Origin: an uncultured Clostridia bacterium
GTDB taxonomy: Bacteria; Bacillota; Clostridia; TANB77; CAG-508
DNA: 10,600 nt
NCBI GenBank assembly: GCA_949118805.1
Contig: CASAUJ010000045.1
Location: 1 to 10,600, forward strand
Reading direction: 5' to 3'
Within the stretch, counting starts at the first letter, position 1; each line of letters begins with the position of its first letter. The notes beneath the pieces are model-generated. The model searched no databases. It had not been told where the DNA came from and was given only the letters and a program-made list of their open reading frames with translations. This document shows positions 1-5,990 of the stretch, piece by piece. A program made the position numbers and the translations under genes.

Positions 1-381
1 TGCTATTTCTGGATCAAACACTTCATCTATTCTTTCACTTCCTAGATTAGCAAGCTAATGCTTTAGGACTTGGAACTGACTCAATAAGTCTTAAAATTCC
101 TTTCATGTCCAATACATCTCTCAACCTCATTTTTCCATCTGATGCTAACATTTTCAACTGACTACAAAATGTAGTCAGTTCACTGCCTTCCTTTTTTAAT
201 CTATTTTTTAATACAGACCAATATTTTCTAGGCTCTTTACTATCTATTAATGCACTAATTACATCAACAACGTTGAAAAAATATTCTTCTTTTTCACTAT
301 CTCATAACTTCTTATCTCTTTATCTTCAAAAAGATTTGATATTGTTTCTAATTTATTGTCTATAATATTCTCTCCTTTCAT
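1..381 (-). pseudogene. Decayed DinD/BRO-N family gene (N-terminal part, runs off left edge)
   Basis: Read on the minus strand in corrected frames, this stretch encodes segments I recognise from the DNA-damage-inducible protein D / BRO-N family of phage-antirepressor-like proteins: EKEEYFFNVVDVISAL, KYWSVLKNRLKKEGSEL, QLKMLASDGKMRLRDVLD, GILRLIESVPSPKA and then NLGSERIDEVFDPEIA. It is broken in at least two places. Near 301-309 about one base appears lost, where the family usually reads like IRSVWD, and the original frame then hits a stop. Near 46-62 a short block, which would normally encode something like EPFKLW, is missing and the frame shifts again. The ATG at 379-381 overlaps the ribosome site AAAGGAGAG (370-378); the ATA at 361-363, six bases past that site, looks like a mutated former start. 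No intact product is expected. The C-terminal part lies outside the window. Family assignment is from memory of conserved motifs. Confidence 0.8.
156..180. repeat. Perfect inverted repeat inside the DinD-like pseudogene
   Basis: Two 11-base arms, AACTGACTACA and TGTAGTCAGTT, flank a three-base AAA loop. The repeat lies within the codons for the ELTTFCSQL segment of the decayed gene. It could be chance symmetry in the codons, or a hairpin or binding site. There is no U-tract on either side, so it is not a typical terminator. Confidence 0.6.
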
Positions 382-422
382 TTTATGTTATAATTTAATT
401 TTACTATAATCCCTTCAGCTTT

Positions 423-449
423 ATTATATTATTTTCTATCATATCACAA
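423..449 (-). promoter_or_regulatory. Weak promoter-like boxes upstream of the DinD-like remnant
   Basis: On the minus strand TTGTGA (444-449) precedes a perfect TATAAT (423-428), but the 15-base spacer is short. An alternative is an extended -10, TGATATGAT, at 438-446 with no good -35. Either would give a leader of roughly 50-70 bases to the remnant gene. In sequence this AT-rich such boxes arise often by chance, so confidence is low. Confidence 0.3.
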
Positions 450-518
450 CATTTTTACATATTATAAAAATGAAATATATAATTATTAAAAATAATAATA
501 TTCTAACTGATAATTCTT

Positions 519-542
519 TTATATTGTAATACCACAATATAA
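519..542. repeat. Short inverted repeat, 9-base arms
   Basis: TTATATTGT (519-527) and ACAATATAA (534-542) are exact reverse complements around a six-base AATACC loop. It may be a small operator-like palindrome or chance symmetry in AT-rich DNA. It has no adjacent U-tract and no neighbouring start codon. Confidence 0.45.
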
Positions 543-668
543 TTCTACATAAAAATCTCCTAAATAAATTAAAATCTGTTCCACTATATCCGTCATCTTT
601 ATTATTTTACTTTTCTTATTTGTCACTTATTTTACCATAAAAAAGCCTAATTTTCAACAAAAATAAAG

Positions 669-693
669 AAAAGAATAGAATCTCTATTCTTTT
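669..693 (-). terminator. Rho-independent terminator of the minus-strand block
   Basis: Perfect 11-base arms AAAAGAATAGA (669-679) and TCTATTCTTTT (683-693) surround a three-base loop. On the minus strand the hairpin begins 13 bases after the stop of the membrane-protein gene at 707 and is followed by TTTT CTTTATTTTT, a good U-rich tail. The stem has little G/C, so its strength is uncertain. It marks the likely end of the transcription unit that comes from the right. Confidence 0.7.
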
Positions 694-706
694 TAATCAT
701 TCCATA

Positions 707-1198
707 TTACAAAGTTCTATAATTATTTTTATCTGCTCTTTCATCCATTTCTCGATCAAATTTCTCATTCTTATAAAACCAATCCGTCTTTTTATCTTTC
801 GGATTTGCTTTTCTATTTTTATCTAACAATAAATCAAATAATACAGCAATAGGAATAGCAACTCCTATTAAAGATACGAATGTATTTAAATAATTTCCCA
901 TATTAGAAGCTGTAATTTCAACAGTCGATGCTGTTAGTGCAGTAATACTTGTAATCAGACTGGTTCCAAAATACATTCCATAAGCTAATAAATAAATCAA
1001 CGCTCCTATCATTTTTCTTTTTATAATAAATAACATACACACTAATACTACAAATAATAAAACAATTTCCATTGGTTGATTAATTGGTTCTAAGCCACCA
1101 AAACTTCCTCCCATTTCATAAGTAAATGCTATTATAATTCTTAAAATCCAAAACATCACCATAAACATAATTATCATCCATGTTGAAAAATTCTTCAT
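707..1198 (-). CDS. Four-helix membrane protein of unknown function
   Basis: I do not recognise this family by name. The 163-residue product shows four hydrophobic segments at about residues 5-26, 42-60, 63-87 and 104-125. A polar, charged cytoplasmic-looking tail of about 35 residues follows, rich in K, D, R and E and containing DWFYKNEKFDREMDERADKN. There is no signal peptide cleavage site and no catalytic motif I can identify. I chose the ATG at 1198 rather than the one at 1207: the ribosome site GGGAGG (1209-1214) is only one base from the upstream ATG but ten from this one. The gene follows the DUF1292 gene with a hairpin in the 48-base gap and no room for its own promoter there, so it probably depends on read-through or on a promoter inside the DUF1292 gene. 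The tail could be a docking region for a soluble partner. Confidence 0.75.
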   Translation of the reverse strand: MKNFSTWMIIMFMVMFWILRIIIAFTYEMGGSFGGLEPINQPMEIVLLFVVLVCMLFIIKRKMIGALIYLLAYGMYFGTSLITSITALTASTVEITASNMGNYLNTFVSLIGVAIPIAVLFDLLLDKNRKANPKDKKTDWFYKNEKFDREMDERADKNNYRTL

Positions 1199-1208
1199 TG
1201 GTACCATT

Positions 1209-1214
1209 CCTCCC
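1209..1214 (-). promoter_or_regulatory. Ribosome binding site that decides the membrane-protein start
   Basis: GGGAGG on the minus strand is the only Shine-Dalgarno match here. It leaves one base before the ATG at 1205-1207 and ten before the ATG at 1196-1198, which favours the second. Confidence 0.65.
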
Positions 1215-1223
1215 TATTATGAA

Positions 1224-1245
1224 AAAGACGGAAAAATCCGTCTTT
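1224..1245 (-). terminator. Hairpin terminator (possibly leaky) after the DUF1292 gene
   Basis: Arms AAAGACGGA (1224-1232) and TCCGTCTTT (1237-1245) pair perfectly around an AAAA loop. On the minus strand the hairpin starts 11 bases past the DUF1292 stop. Its U-run is short and mostly inside the stem (CTTTTTC), and the ribosome site of the next gene follows within about ten bases. This suggests a partial terminator that trims, rather than abolishes, expression of the membrane-protein gene. Confidence 0.7.
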
Positions 1246-1255
1246 CCATTTATTT

Positions 1256-1564
1256 TTAGTCTACGAAGTCAAAATCATCTTTGAATTTTTCTTTGAATAT
1301 TTCAAATACTTTATTTAATATTTCTTCATCTTCAATGCTTACATAAGATTCTTCTTCTGCATTTTCTTCATCTGTATCTTCTACTTTTAAGATGACTACT
1401 TCTCCTTCTTCTTCCTCTCCTTCTTCTGACACTGGTAATAATACCACATATTCTTCTTCCTCTAATTCTACTAAATCTAAAAATTCAAATTTTACTTCAT
1501 TTCCATCTTCATCATTTAAAATGATAATATTATCTAATTCTTCTCCTTCAAAGTTTTCTTCCAT
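1256..1564 (-). CDS. DUF1292 family acidic protein (YrzB-like)
   Basis: The 102-residue product is extremely acidic, with long runs of E and D, and lacks membrane segments. The opening pattern, NIIILNDEDGNEVKFEFLDLVEL followed by EYVVLLP, is characteristic of the DUF1292 family. Members sit directly after ruvX in many Firmicutes (yrzB in Bacillus subtilis) and have no established biochemical function. The C-terminal part (about 70-102), IEDEEILNKVFEIFKEKF, also fits the family. The ATG at 1564 is preceded by AAAGGAGA (1571-1578) at seven bases. An 80-base gap separates it from ruvX and carries a promoter-like site, so it may be transcribed both with the operon and alone. The family call rests on motif recognition plus gene order. 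Confidence 0.88.
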   Translation of the reverse strand: MEENFEGEELDNIIILNDEDGNEVKFEFLDLVELEEEEYVVLLPVSEEGEEEEGEVVILKVEDTDEENAEEESYVSIEDEEILNKVFEIFKEKFKDDFDFVD

Positions 1565-1610
1565 TCCTTTTCTCCTTTCAAATTTTAATTCATTATATTT
1601 TATCTTTAAT

Positions 1611-1639
1611 ATAATAACTTATTTTCCTTCTTTTTGCAA
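1611..1639 (-). promoter_or_regulatory. Candidate internal promoter for the DUF1292 gene
   Basis: On the minus strand TTGCAA (1634-1639) and TATTAT (1611-1616) are separated by exactly 17 bases, in the gap after ruvX. Each box matches the sigma-A consensus at four and five of six positions. A second perfect TATAAT at 1592-1597 lacks a good -35. The site would let the DUF1292 gene, and by read-through the membrane-protein gene, be expressed separately from ireB-ruvX. Confidence 0.5.
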
Positions 1640-1644
1640 CGCTT

Positions 1645-2073
1645 TTATTGGTTTTTATTTAAGTATGTTTCTAAAATATACATAGCAGATATAGTATCTA
1701 CTATATTTCGCTTTTTATTCTTATTGACATCTAAAAAATTCATTGTTTTATGTGCTTCTACTGTTGTTAATCTTTCATCAATAAAATCTATCTTTAATTT
1801 ATTATATTTGCATTTTAATTTATGGATAAATTCCTCTGTTATTTTTGCTCTTTCTGATAAGGTTCCATTCATATGAAGTGGCATTCCAACTACAATCGTA
1901 TCGATCTCATATTGTTCCAAAATCTCATCCAATCTTTTTAATATAACCTTATCTGATCCATTTCTTTGTATGGTTTCTAAGCCTTGTGCTGTAATCTTTA
2001 AAGGATCTGTTATGGCAATCCCAACTCTAGCTTCTCCATAATCTATTCCTAGTATTCTCATCTTAATTTTCAT
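1645..2073 (-). CDS. ruvX: RuvX/YqgF Holliday-junction resolvase-like nuclease
   Basis: A 142-residue YqgF-family protein with an RNase H-like fold. It is a putative Holliday-junction resolvase; the E. coli member is also linked to pre-16S rRNA 5' end processing, so the cellular role may be ribosome maturation. Visible motifs in order: the strand GIDYGEARVGIA (residues 9-20) with acidic D11; VVGMPLHMNGT (61-71); DERLTT (99-104) with E100; and VDTISAMYILETYL near the C-terminus with D126. These three acidic residues match the expected metal-binding triad. Length is typical. Its ATG overlaps the 3' end of ireB by 11 bases, implying translational coupling, with a weak AGGA site four bases upstream. 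The internal ATG at 2061 (Met5, giving MRILGIDYG) matches the usual family N-terminus but lacks a ribosome site. Function is known for the family and inferred here. Confidence 0.95.
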   Translation of the reverse strand: MKIKMRILGIDYGEARVGIAITDPLKITAQGLETIQRNGSDKVILKRLDEILEQYEIDTIVVGMPLHMNGTLSERAKITEEFIHKLKCKYNKLKIDFIDERLTTVEAHKTMNFLDVNKNKKRNIVDTISAMYILETYLNKNQ

Positions 2074-2320
2074 CTAATCCTATATAATTTTTTACCATTT
2101 TTTCTAATAATTCGTCTCTTTCAATGGTTCTTATTTTGTTTCTAGCGTCATTATGACTGGTAATATAAGTTGGATCACCAGATAGAATATATCCAACAAT
2201 TTGATTAATTGGATTATATCCTTTTTCTACTAATGCTTCATATACTTCCTTTAATATCTCTCTACATTTTAAATTTTCTTCTCTTTCAACTTCAAAGTGC
2301 ATGGTTTTGTCAAATTCCAT
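2063..2320 (-). CDS. ireB: IreB family regulatory phosphoprotein (UPF0297)
   Basis: An 85-residue protein with the hallmark block EKGYNPINQIVGYILSGDP followed by NDARNKIRTIERDELLEKMV, which identifies UPF0297/IreB (yrzL in Bacillus). In Enterococcus faecalis, IreB is phosphorylated by the PASTA kinase IreK and dephosphorylated by IreP, and it negatively regulates cephalosporin resistance, linking it to wall-stress signalling. The phosphorylated threonines there lie at the N-terminus; here DKTMHF carries one threonine (Thr6) at the matching place, while the second is absent. Translation starts at an ATG nine bases after a strong AAGGAGG that overlaps the stop codon of the preceding GAF/GGDEF gene, so the two are tightly coupled. 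The gene order ireB-ruvX-DUF1292 is the conserved Firmicutes one, but the usual upstream alaS is not here. Confidence 0.95.
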   Translation of the reverse strand: MEFDKTMHFEVEREENLKCREILKEVYEALVEKGYNPINQIVGYILSGDPTYITSHNDARNKIRTIERDELLEKMVKNYIGLDEN

Positions 2321-2333
2321 AGTTTTTTCCTCC

Positions 2334-3473
2334 TTAAATATTCGTTATATCACTTTCTTTCAAATCTGCATGGTCTAAATATTCTTCTAATTTCTTTAAT
2401 ACTTCTTCTAAACCTGTTCCTTTATAATAAGATGATATAGCAAAATTTAGTCTTGGCATTGCTACTTGTTTGCATTCATTTCCTTTTGCATTCTTTCCTA
2501 CTTTTTTTGCTTCTAAGGTTACTTCTGTTCTTTCTTCTTCTGTTAATTCAATTGACATTTTTTCTACTTTTTCTTTTATTTCATTTAAAAAGTCTGCTAC
2601 GCCATCAATCTCTACTCCGGAAAAAGCAATTACAAATTTTGGCCCCATATATCTTACAAAAACATATTCTTTTGCCAAATTGTCTGCTATATATTCACTA
2701 ATCTTAGTAATCACCTTATTTCCTAATTCTCTACAATACTTTTTATTAATTTCTTGAATATTAATTATTTTAAACATACACACAGTTGATAAGGTATATT
2801 GATCTATGATTTTTTTTCCTTCTCCATATAAATATTCTTCTGAATATAATCCCGTAAATAAATCTTTTCTTACAATTGATTCCAAAGTTCTTTGATGAAC
2901 TACTGTCTTTAAAACAGATACAATGTTTTCCTTTATTACTTCTAATACGGTTGTATCCACATTATCAAAATCATGAGGAGTTCCACTTTCTATGATCCAG
3001 TAACCAATATATACATTATCAATGTAAAGAGGGAAAAATATAGCTGATTTTGCTCTTCCAAATTCCATTTCTTGATAAGGAAGTTTTTCATTTTCATTAT
3101 TTACGGTTACATATTTAGGAGTAGCGGATTGTATGCTATCTTTGAACATATCCACATTTTGTAAAGCCTTTAAAGCATGCCAATGCTTTTTTTCTACATT
3201 GGAAGCTTTTACTTGATATTCTGCACCATCAAAGACTACAATTGTTGAATATTTAATTTCATATCTTTCAATTAAGATATCATTAATCTTCTTTATTTTA
3301 TCTTCAACGGTTGAAGTTTCTCCTATGGCATTCATAAAGTCTTGGACAACATATAAATTTGTAATCTTTTGATTCATACTTTTAAATTTTTGTATTTTTT
3401 TATGAATTGTTACATTATAAGCAACTAACCCTAATACAATTAAGACTAAGATTACTACAACTGCTATAATCAA
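2334..3473 (-). CDS. Membrane-anchored GAF protein with degenerate GGDEF domain
   Basis: The 379-residue protein has one N-terminal membrane helix (residues 2-22), a short coiled linker, a GAF-like sensor region (about 43-195, with AKSAIFFPLYIDNVYIGYWIIE at its centre) and a GGDEF-like domain (about 200-372). The domain opens with KDLFTGLYSEEYL, close to the family DxLTGLxN signature, and contains RYMGPKFVIAFSG where an active diguanylate cyclase has RYGGDEF. The metal-binding acidic residue and the second glycine are gone (M276-G-P-K-F280), and no RxxD inhibitory site is visible before it, so cyclic-di-GMP synthesis is very unlikely. It may instead bind a nucleotide or a protein partner. Translation starts at TTG (3471-3473), eight bases after AGGAGGG; no ATG lies in frame nearby. 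It follows the CpaE-like gene by 45 bases and ends 13 bases before ireB, so all are probably one operon. Confidence 0.85.
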   Translation of the reverse strand: MIIAVVVILVLIVLGLVAYNVTIHKKIQKFKSMNQKITNLYVVQDFMNAIGETSTVEDKIKKINDILIERYEIKYSTIVVFDGAEYQVKASNVEKKHWHALKALQNVDMFKDSIQSATPKYVTVNNENEKLPYQEMEFGRAKSAIFFPLYIDNVYIGYWIIESGTPHDFDNVDTTVLEVIKENIVSVLKTVVHQRTLESIVRKDLFTGLYSEEYLYGEGKKIIDQYTLSTVCMFKIINIQEINKKYCRELGNKVITKISEYIADNLAKEYVFVRYMGPKFVIAFSGVEIDGVADFLNEIKEKVEKMSIELTEEERTEVTLEAKKVGKNAKGNECKQVAMPRLNFAISSYYKGTGLEEVLKKLEEYLDHADLKESDITNI

Positions 3474-3481
3474 AATGGTTT

Positions 3482-3488
3482 CCCTCCT
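3482..3488 (-). promoter_or_regulatory. Strong ribosome binding site serving a TTG start
   Basis: AGGAGGG on the minus strand sits eight bases before the TTG at 3471-3473. No ATG or GTG in the right frame lies within range, so this site fixes the unusual start of the GAF/GGDEF gene. Confidence 0.7.
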
Positions 3489-3518
3489 CTTTTGCTAAAC
3501 TTATTAAAACTTTACTTT

Positions 3519-5987
3519 TTAAAATCTTCTCATTCTATCTAATGTGTCATTCATACTAGAAGAAAAATTGCTTTCACTATTATTTCGTACAGATGGTGGT
3601 TGATAATTCTTATTGTTTTTTACTGTAGTTACAATTGGATATACCATATTTCCAAGTTCTCTCAAAGTCTGTAAAAATACTTTAGAATATCCTTTTAGCG
3701 AAACTTCACATTCGATAATCCCTTGTAAATATTTTATATAGGTTTCCTCTTCAAATGGCATAGAAACATATTTCACTCTATCTTTATCAAATAATTCTGT
3801 CATAAAAGACATAGCAGGATCATTATAAAACGCCATTCCTCCAATGATTGTTGCTGCTTTTATTCCTCTAATTTTTACTACTTTATTTAATACAATTCTT
3901 AATTTTGCTTCCTCTAATATATTTCTTGCTTTTAACTCTCTTAAAAATGCGGTAAGTGGTTGTATCGTTAAAATGTCCATACTTTGTACTAAATAGGTTT
4001 CTTGTGAATGCTTAAAATAGTTAATAGGAGTATCAAAATCTGTATCAATTAAAATCAAAGAATGCTTTTGTAATAAAGATGCTAATATTTGATCTACATG
4101 ATAAATCGCATCCTCTTCATCAGGTAATGAGGTATATACTGTAAGATTTTGATTTACTTTGATTCCCTCTGCCACTCCTTGGGCAAGTTTTTCAATACAA
4201 TGTGTTGCAATTTCTCTTAATGGTTCTTCATTTTTTGTATAAATATAATAAGAATTTCTATTTTTGGTTGTATCTAAAATAGCAACATTAACTCCCATAG
4301 AAGATAATAACTCTGCTACATTATTTACAATAAATGATGTTCCATTTTTACTAGTTCCGACAAAAGTAGCTATTTTTTTATCAGATGTTAATAAATTGGT
4401 GATATCAATTTCTTCATAATTTTCTTGTGCTTCTAAGTTCTCATCCATCTCTACTATGTTTTGATGGTACTCTGGTACTCTTGCTTCTACTTTTGGCTCT
4501 TCTCTCCTTGTTTCTATCTCTGCTTCTGACTCTTCAAATCCTGGTAATATCATTTCTTCTTGCTCTGGTTCTTCCAAAGTCTCTTCTTCAAAACCTGGCA
4601 AGAATGAGTCAGATGTTTCTTGTACTTCTTCTCTATCCCATTCCTTTTGTATCTGTGGTTCTATTGTTTCATCTATATCACTAAATCCAGGTAAGAAATT
4701 GTCTTCTTTTTCTATCTCTTGTGTCTCTAGTCCTGGTAATGTCATTTCTTCTTGTAATAATTCAGATTCTTCTATCACTGGTATAGGATTTTTTCTTGGT
4801 CTTCCTCTTCCCCTTTTTGGTTTATTCGGATCTACTACTGGTACTGGATTTTTTCTTGGTCTTCCTCTTCCTCTTTTTACTGGTTGCACTGCTTCTGGCA
4901 CTTCTTCTTTTTCTTCTACGCTCTCTCTTATTGGTTCTTCTTGATCGAAATCAAAATCTATGGTATCTACTTCTTCTGGTATTACTTGCTCTACTTTTTT
5001 CTCTGGAATCATTTCCACTTCTTCGAAATCTTCGAAGTCATCCAATCCCTCAATAAGAGGAATGTCTTGTTCTTCTTTTTCTTCCTCTTGTTTTTGTACA
5101 GGAACTTTTTCTTCTATTTCAGTAGTCGTTCTATGTTTTGCTAACTTTTTCATTCCACTCATATTAACAGCTGATGGAATAACAACTGGTTTTGAAAGAA
5201 TTGTTCCTTTATTTTGGGATTTTAGTAAGATTTCACTTGGTCCATCTTCTATTTCCTCTTTTGTTTTTCTCAAAGTATCTGAAACACTATTATTAAATGA
5301 CATAATTTGTTGATATTTTTGTGATTTTTCTTCCAAAATAGCTCGTACATTTAATGGTAAAAACTTACTAATAATTCTTAGTTGTGTATCATTATATTGA
5401 GCTGCTATATTATTGAAACTATCAATGTATCGACTTTCATCTTTTCCTAGTCTTTTATAATGTGCTACAATGTTTTGAATTTCCATTTCACTTACATCAT
5501 TTTCATTTTCTGCTTGATAACCAACATCTTCTGAATCTATTTTATAATAAACTTTTGCTTCTTTTTTGGTACGTGGTCTATTAATCAATCGACAAACTTC
5601 ATCGATACTTCTATCATTTCCAATGATAGCATCATAAATACCAATACCAAACAATTTTACTAGCATGGTTTCTGATTTTGTTCTTCGATCTGAACAAATT
5701 ACAATAATAGGCGTATCGCTTCCTTTTGCATTAGAAGCTTCATCACTAATACTATCTAATTTTTCAAATATAAATTTATCGATTTGATCATATTGTGTGT
5801 GTGTAAAGCTCTCTAAATCTTCACTTATGACAACTCTATCATAAGTTTTATCTTTTTGTAATTCCTTTAATATTGCGTTAAAGTAATATACATTTTTATA
5901 AGAAATAATTTGTTTATATTCCTTTTGATATTTTTTTACAATTGACTCTGAAATCTCTTCATTACTTACAGCAAATAAAACTTTCAT
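3519..5987 (-). CDS. CpaE/MinD-like ATPase-fold protein with twin AT-hooks and LPG motifs
   Basis: An 822-residue multidomain protein. Residues 1-140 alternate strands and helices like a receiver domain (MKVLFAVS, YDRVVISEDL, TPIIVICSD, GIGIYDAIIG), resembling the pseudo-receiver of CpaE proteins. Residues 160-245 look helical. Residues 285-535 are acidic, low-complexity and probably disordered; they carry two identical AT-hook-type motifs, KRGRGRPRKNP (371-381, 391-401), and four LPG[FL] motifs (417, 432, 463, 481). Residues 537-780 resemble a MinD/ParA ATPase: a P-loop position GTSKNGTSF (544-552), AILDTTKN (569-576) at Walker A' and LILIDTDFDTP (644-654) at Walker B. Both signature lysines of KGGxGK[TS] are replaced by threonine (545, 550), so normal ATP hydrolysis is doubtful. 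The ATG is three bases after the stop of the upstream small membrane protein, and the GGAAGGGGG ribosome site is inside that gene, implying coupling. Role unknown: a pilus/secretion organiser or nucleoid-linked positioning factor are the main possibilities. Confidence 0.8.
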   Translation of the reverse strand: MKVLFAVSNEEISESIVKKYQKEYKQIISYKNVYYFNAILKELQKDKTYDRVVISEDLESFTHTQYDQIDKFIFEKLDSISDEASNAKGSDTPIIVICSDRRTKSETMLVKLFGIGIYDAIIGNDRSIDEVCRLINRPRTKKEAKVYYKIDSEDVGYQAENENDVSEMEIQNIVAHYKRLGKDESRYIDSFNNIAAQYNDTQLRIISKFLPLNVRAILEEKSQKYQQIMSFNNSVSDTLRKTKEEIEDGPSEILLKSQNKGTILSKPVVIPSAVNMSGMKKLAKHRTTTEIEEKVPVQKQEEEKEEQDIPLIEGLDDFEDFEEVEMIPEKKVEQVIPEEVDTIDFDFDQEEPIRESVEEKEEVPEAVQPVKRGRGRPRKNPVPVVDPNKPKRGRGRPRKNPIPVIEESELLQEEMTLPGLETQEIEKEDNFLPGFSDIDETIEPQIQKEWDREEVQETSDSFLPGFEEETLEEPEQEEMILPGFEESEAEIETRREEPKVEARVPEYHQNIVEMDENLEAQENYEEIDITNLLTSDKKIATFVGTSKNGTSFIVNNVAELLSSMGVNVAILDTTKNRNSYYIYTKNEEPLREIATHCIEKLAQGVAEGIKVNQNLTVYTSLPDEEDAIYHVDQILASLLQKHSLILIDTDFDTPINYFKHSQETYLVQSMDILTIQPLTAFLRELKARNILEEAKLRIVLNKVVKIRGIKAATIIGGMAFYNDPAMSFMTELFDKDRVKYVSMPFEEETYIKYLQGIIECEVSLKGYSKVFLQTLRELGNMVYPIVTTVKNNKNYQPPSVRNNSESNFSSSMNDTLDRMRRF
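4778..4878 (-). repeat. Tandem repeat, 60-base period, encoding two AT-hooks
   Basis: About 41 bases starting at 4778 recur at 4838 with only three differences, exactly 60 bases apart. On the minus strand the copies encode the two KRGRGRPRKNP motifs plus PV/PI flanks, with a divergent spacer between. The near identity indicates a fairly recent in-frame duplication of 20 codons or active gene-internal homogenisation. Confidence 0.8.
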
Positions 5988-5990
5988 TTG

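Larger units (their letters stand above)
382..706. other. Gene-free AT-rich intergenic stretch
   Basis: These 325 bases separate the DinD-like remnant from the last gene of the minus-strand block. I see no open frame of useful length, no tRNA-like fold and no recognisable RNA gene. The contents I can support are promoter-like boxes near 423-449, a small inverted repeat at 519-542 and a terminator hairpin at 669-693. The rest is low-complexity A/T sequence. Confidence 0.6.

Noticed and set aside
382..706. Possible small RNA or riboswitch in the AT-rich gap
   Set aside because: No conserved motif or G/C-containing multi-stem structure is visible; only short A/T hairpins that are expected by composition.
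1392..1876. Plus-strand open frames opposite the DUF1292 and ruvX genes
   Set aside because: They are rich in serine, phenylalanine and leucine, as expected from antisense reading of acidic AT-rich genes. They lack ribosome sites and lie over two well-recognised proteins.
4778..4878. CRISPR-like spacing of two similar repeats
   Set aside because: Only two copies, in frame within a gene, encoding AT-hook motifs; no array and no cas genes.
4427..5313. Several plus-strand open frames opposite the acidic linker of the CpaE-like gene
   Set aside because: Low-complexity Leu/Phe/Ser proteins produced by the complement of GAA/GAT-rich codons; no start signals, no family features.
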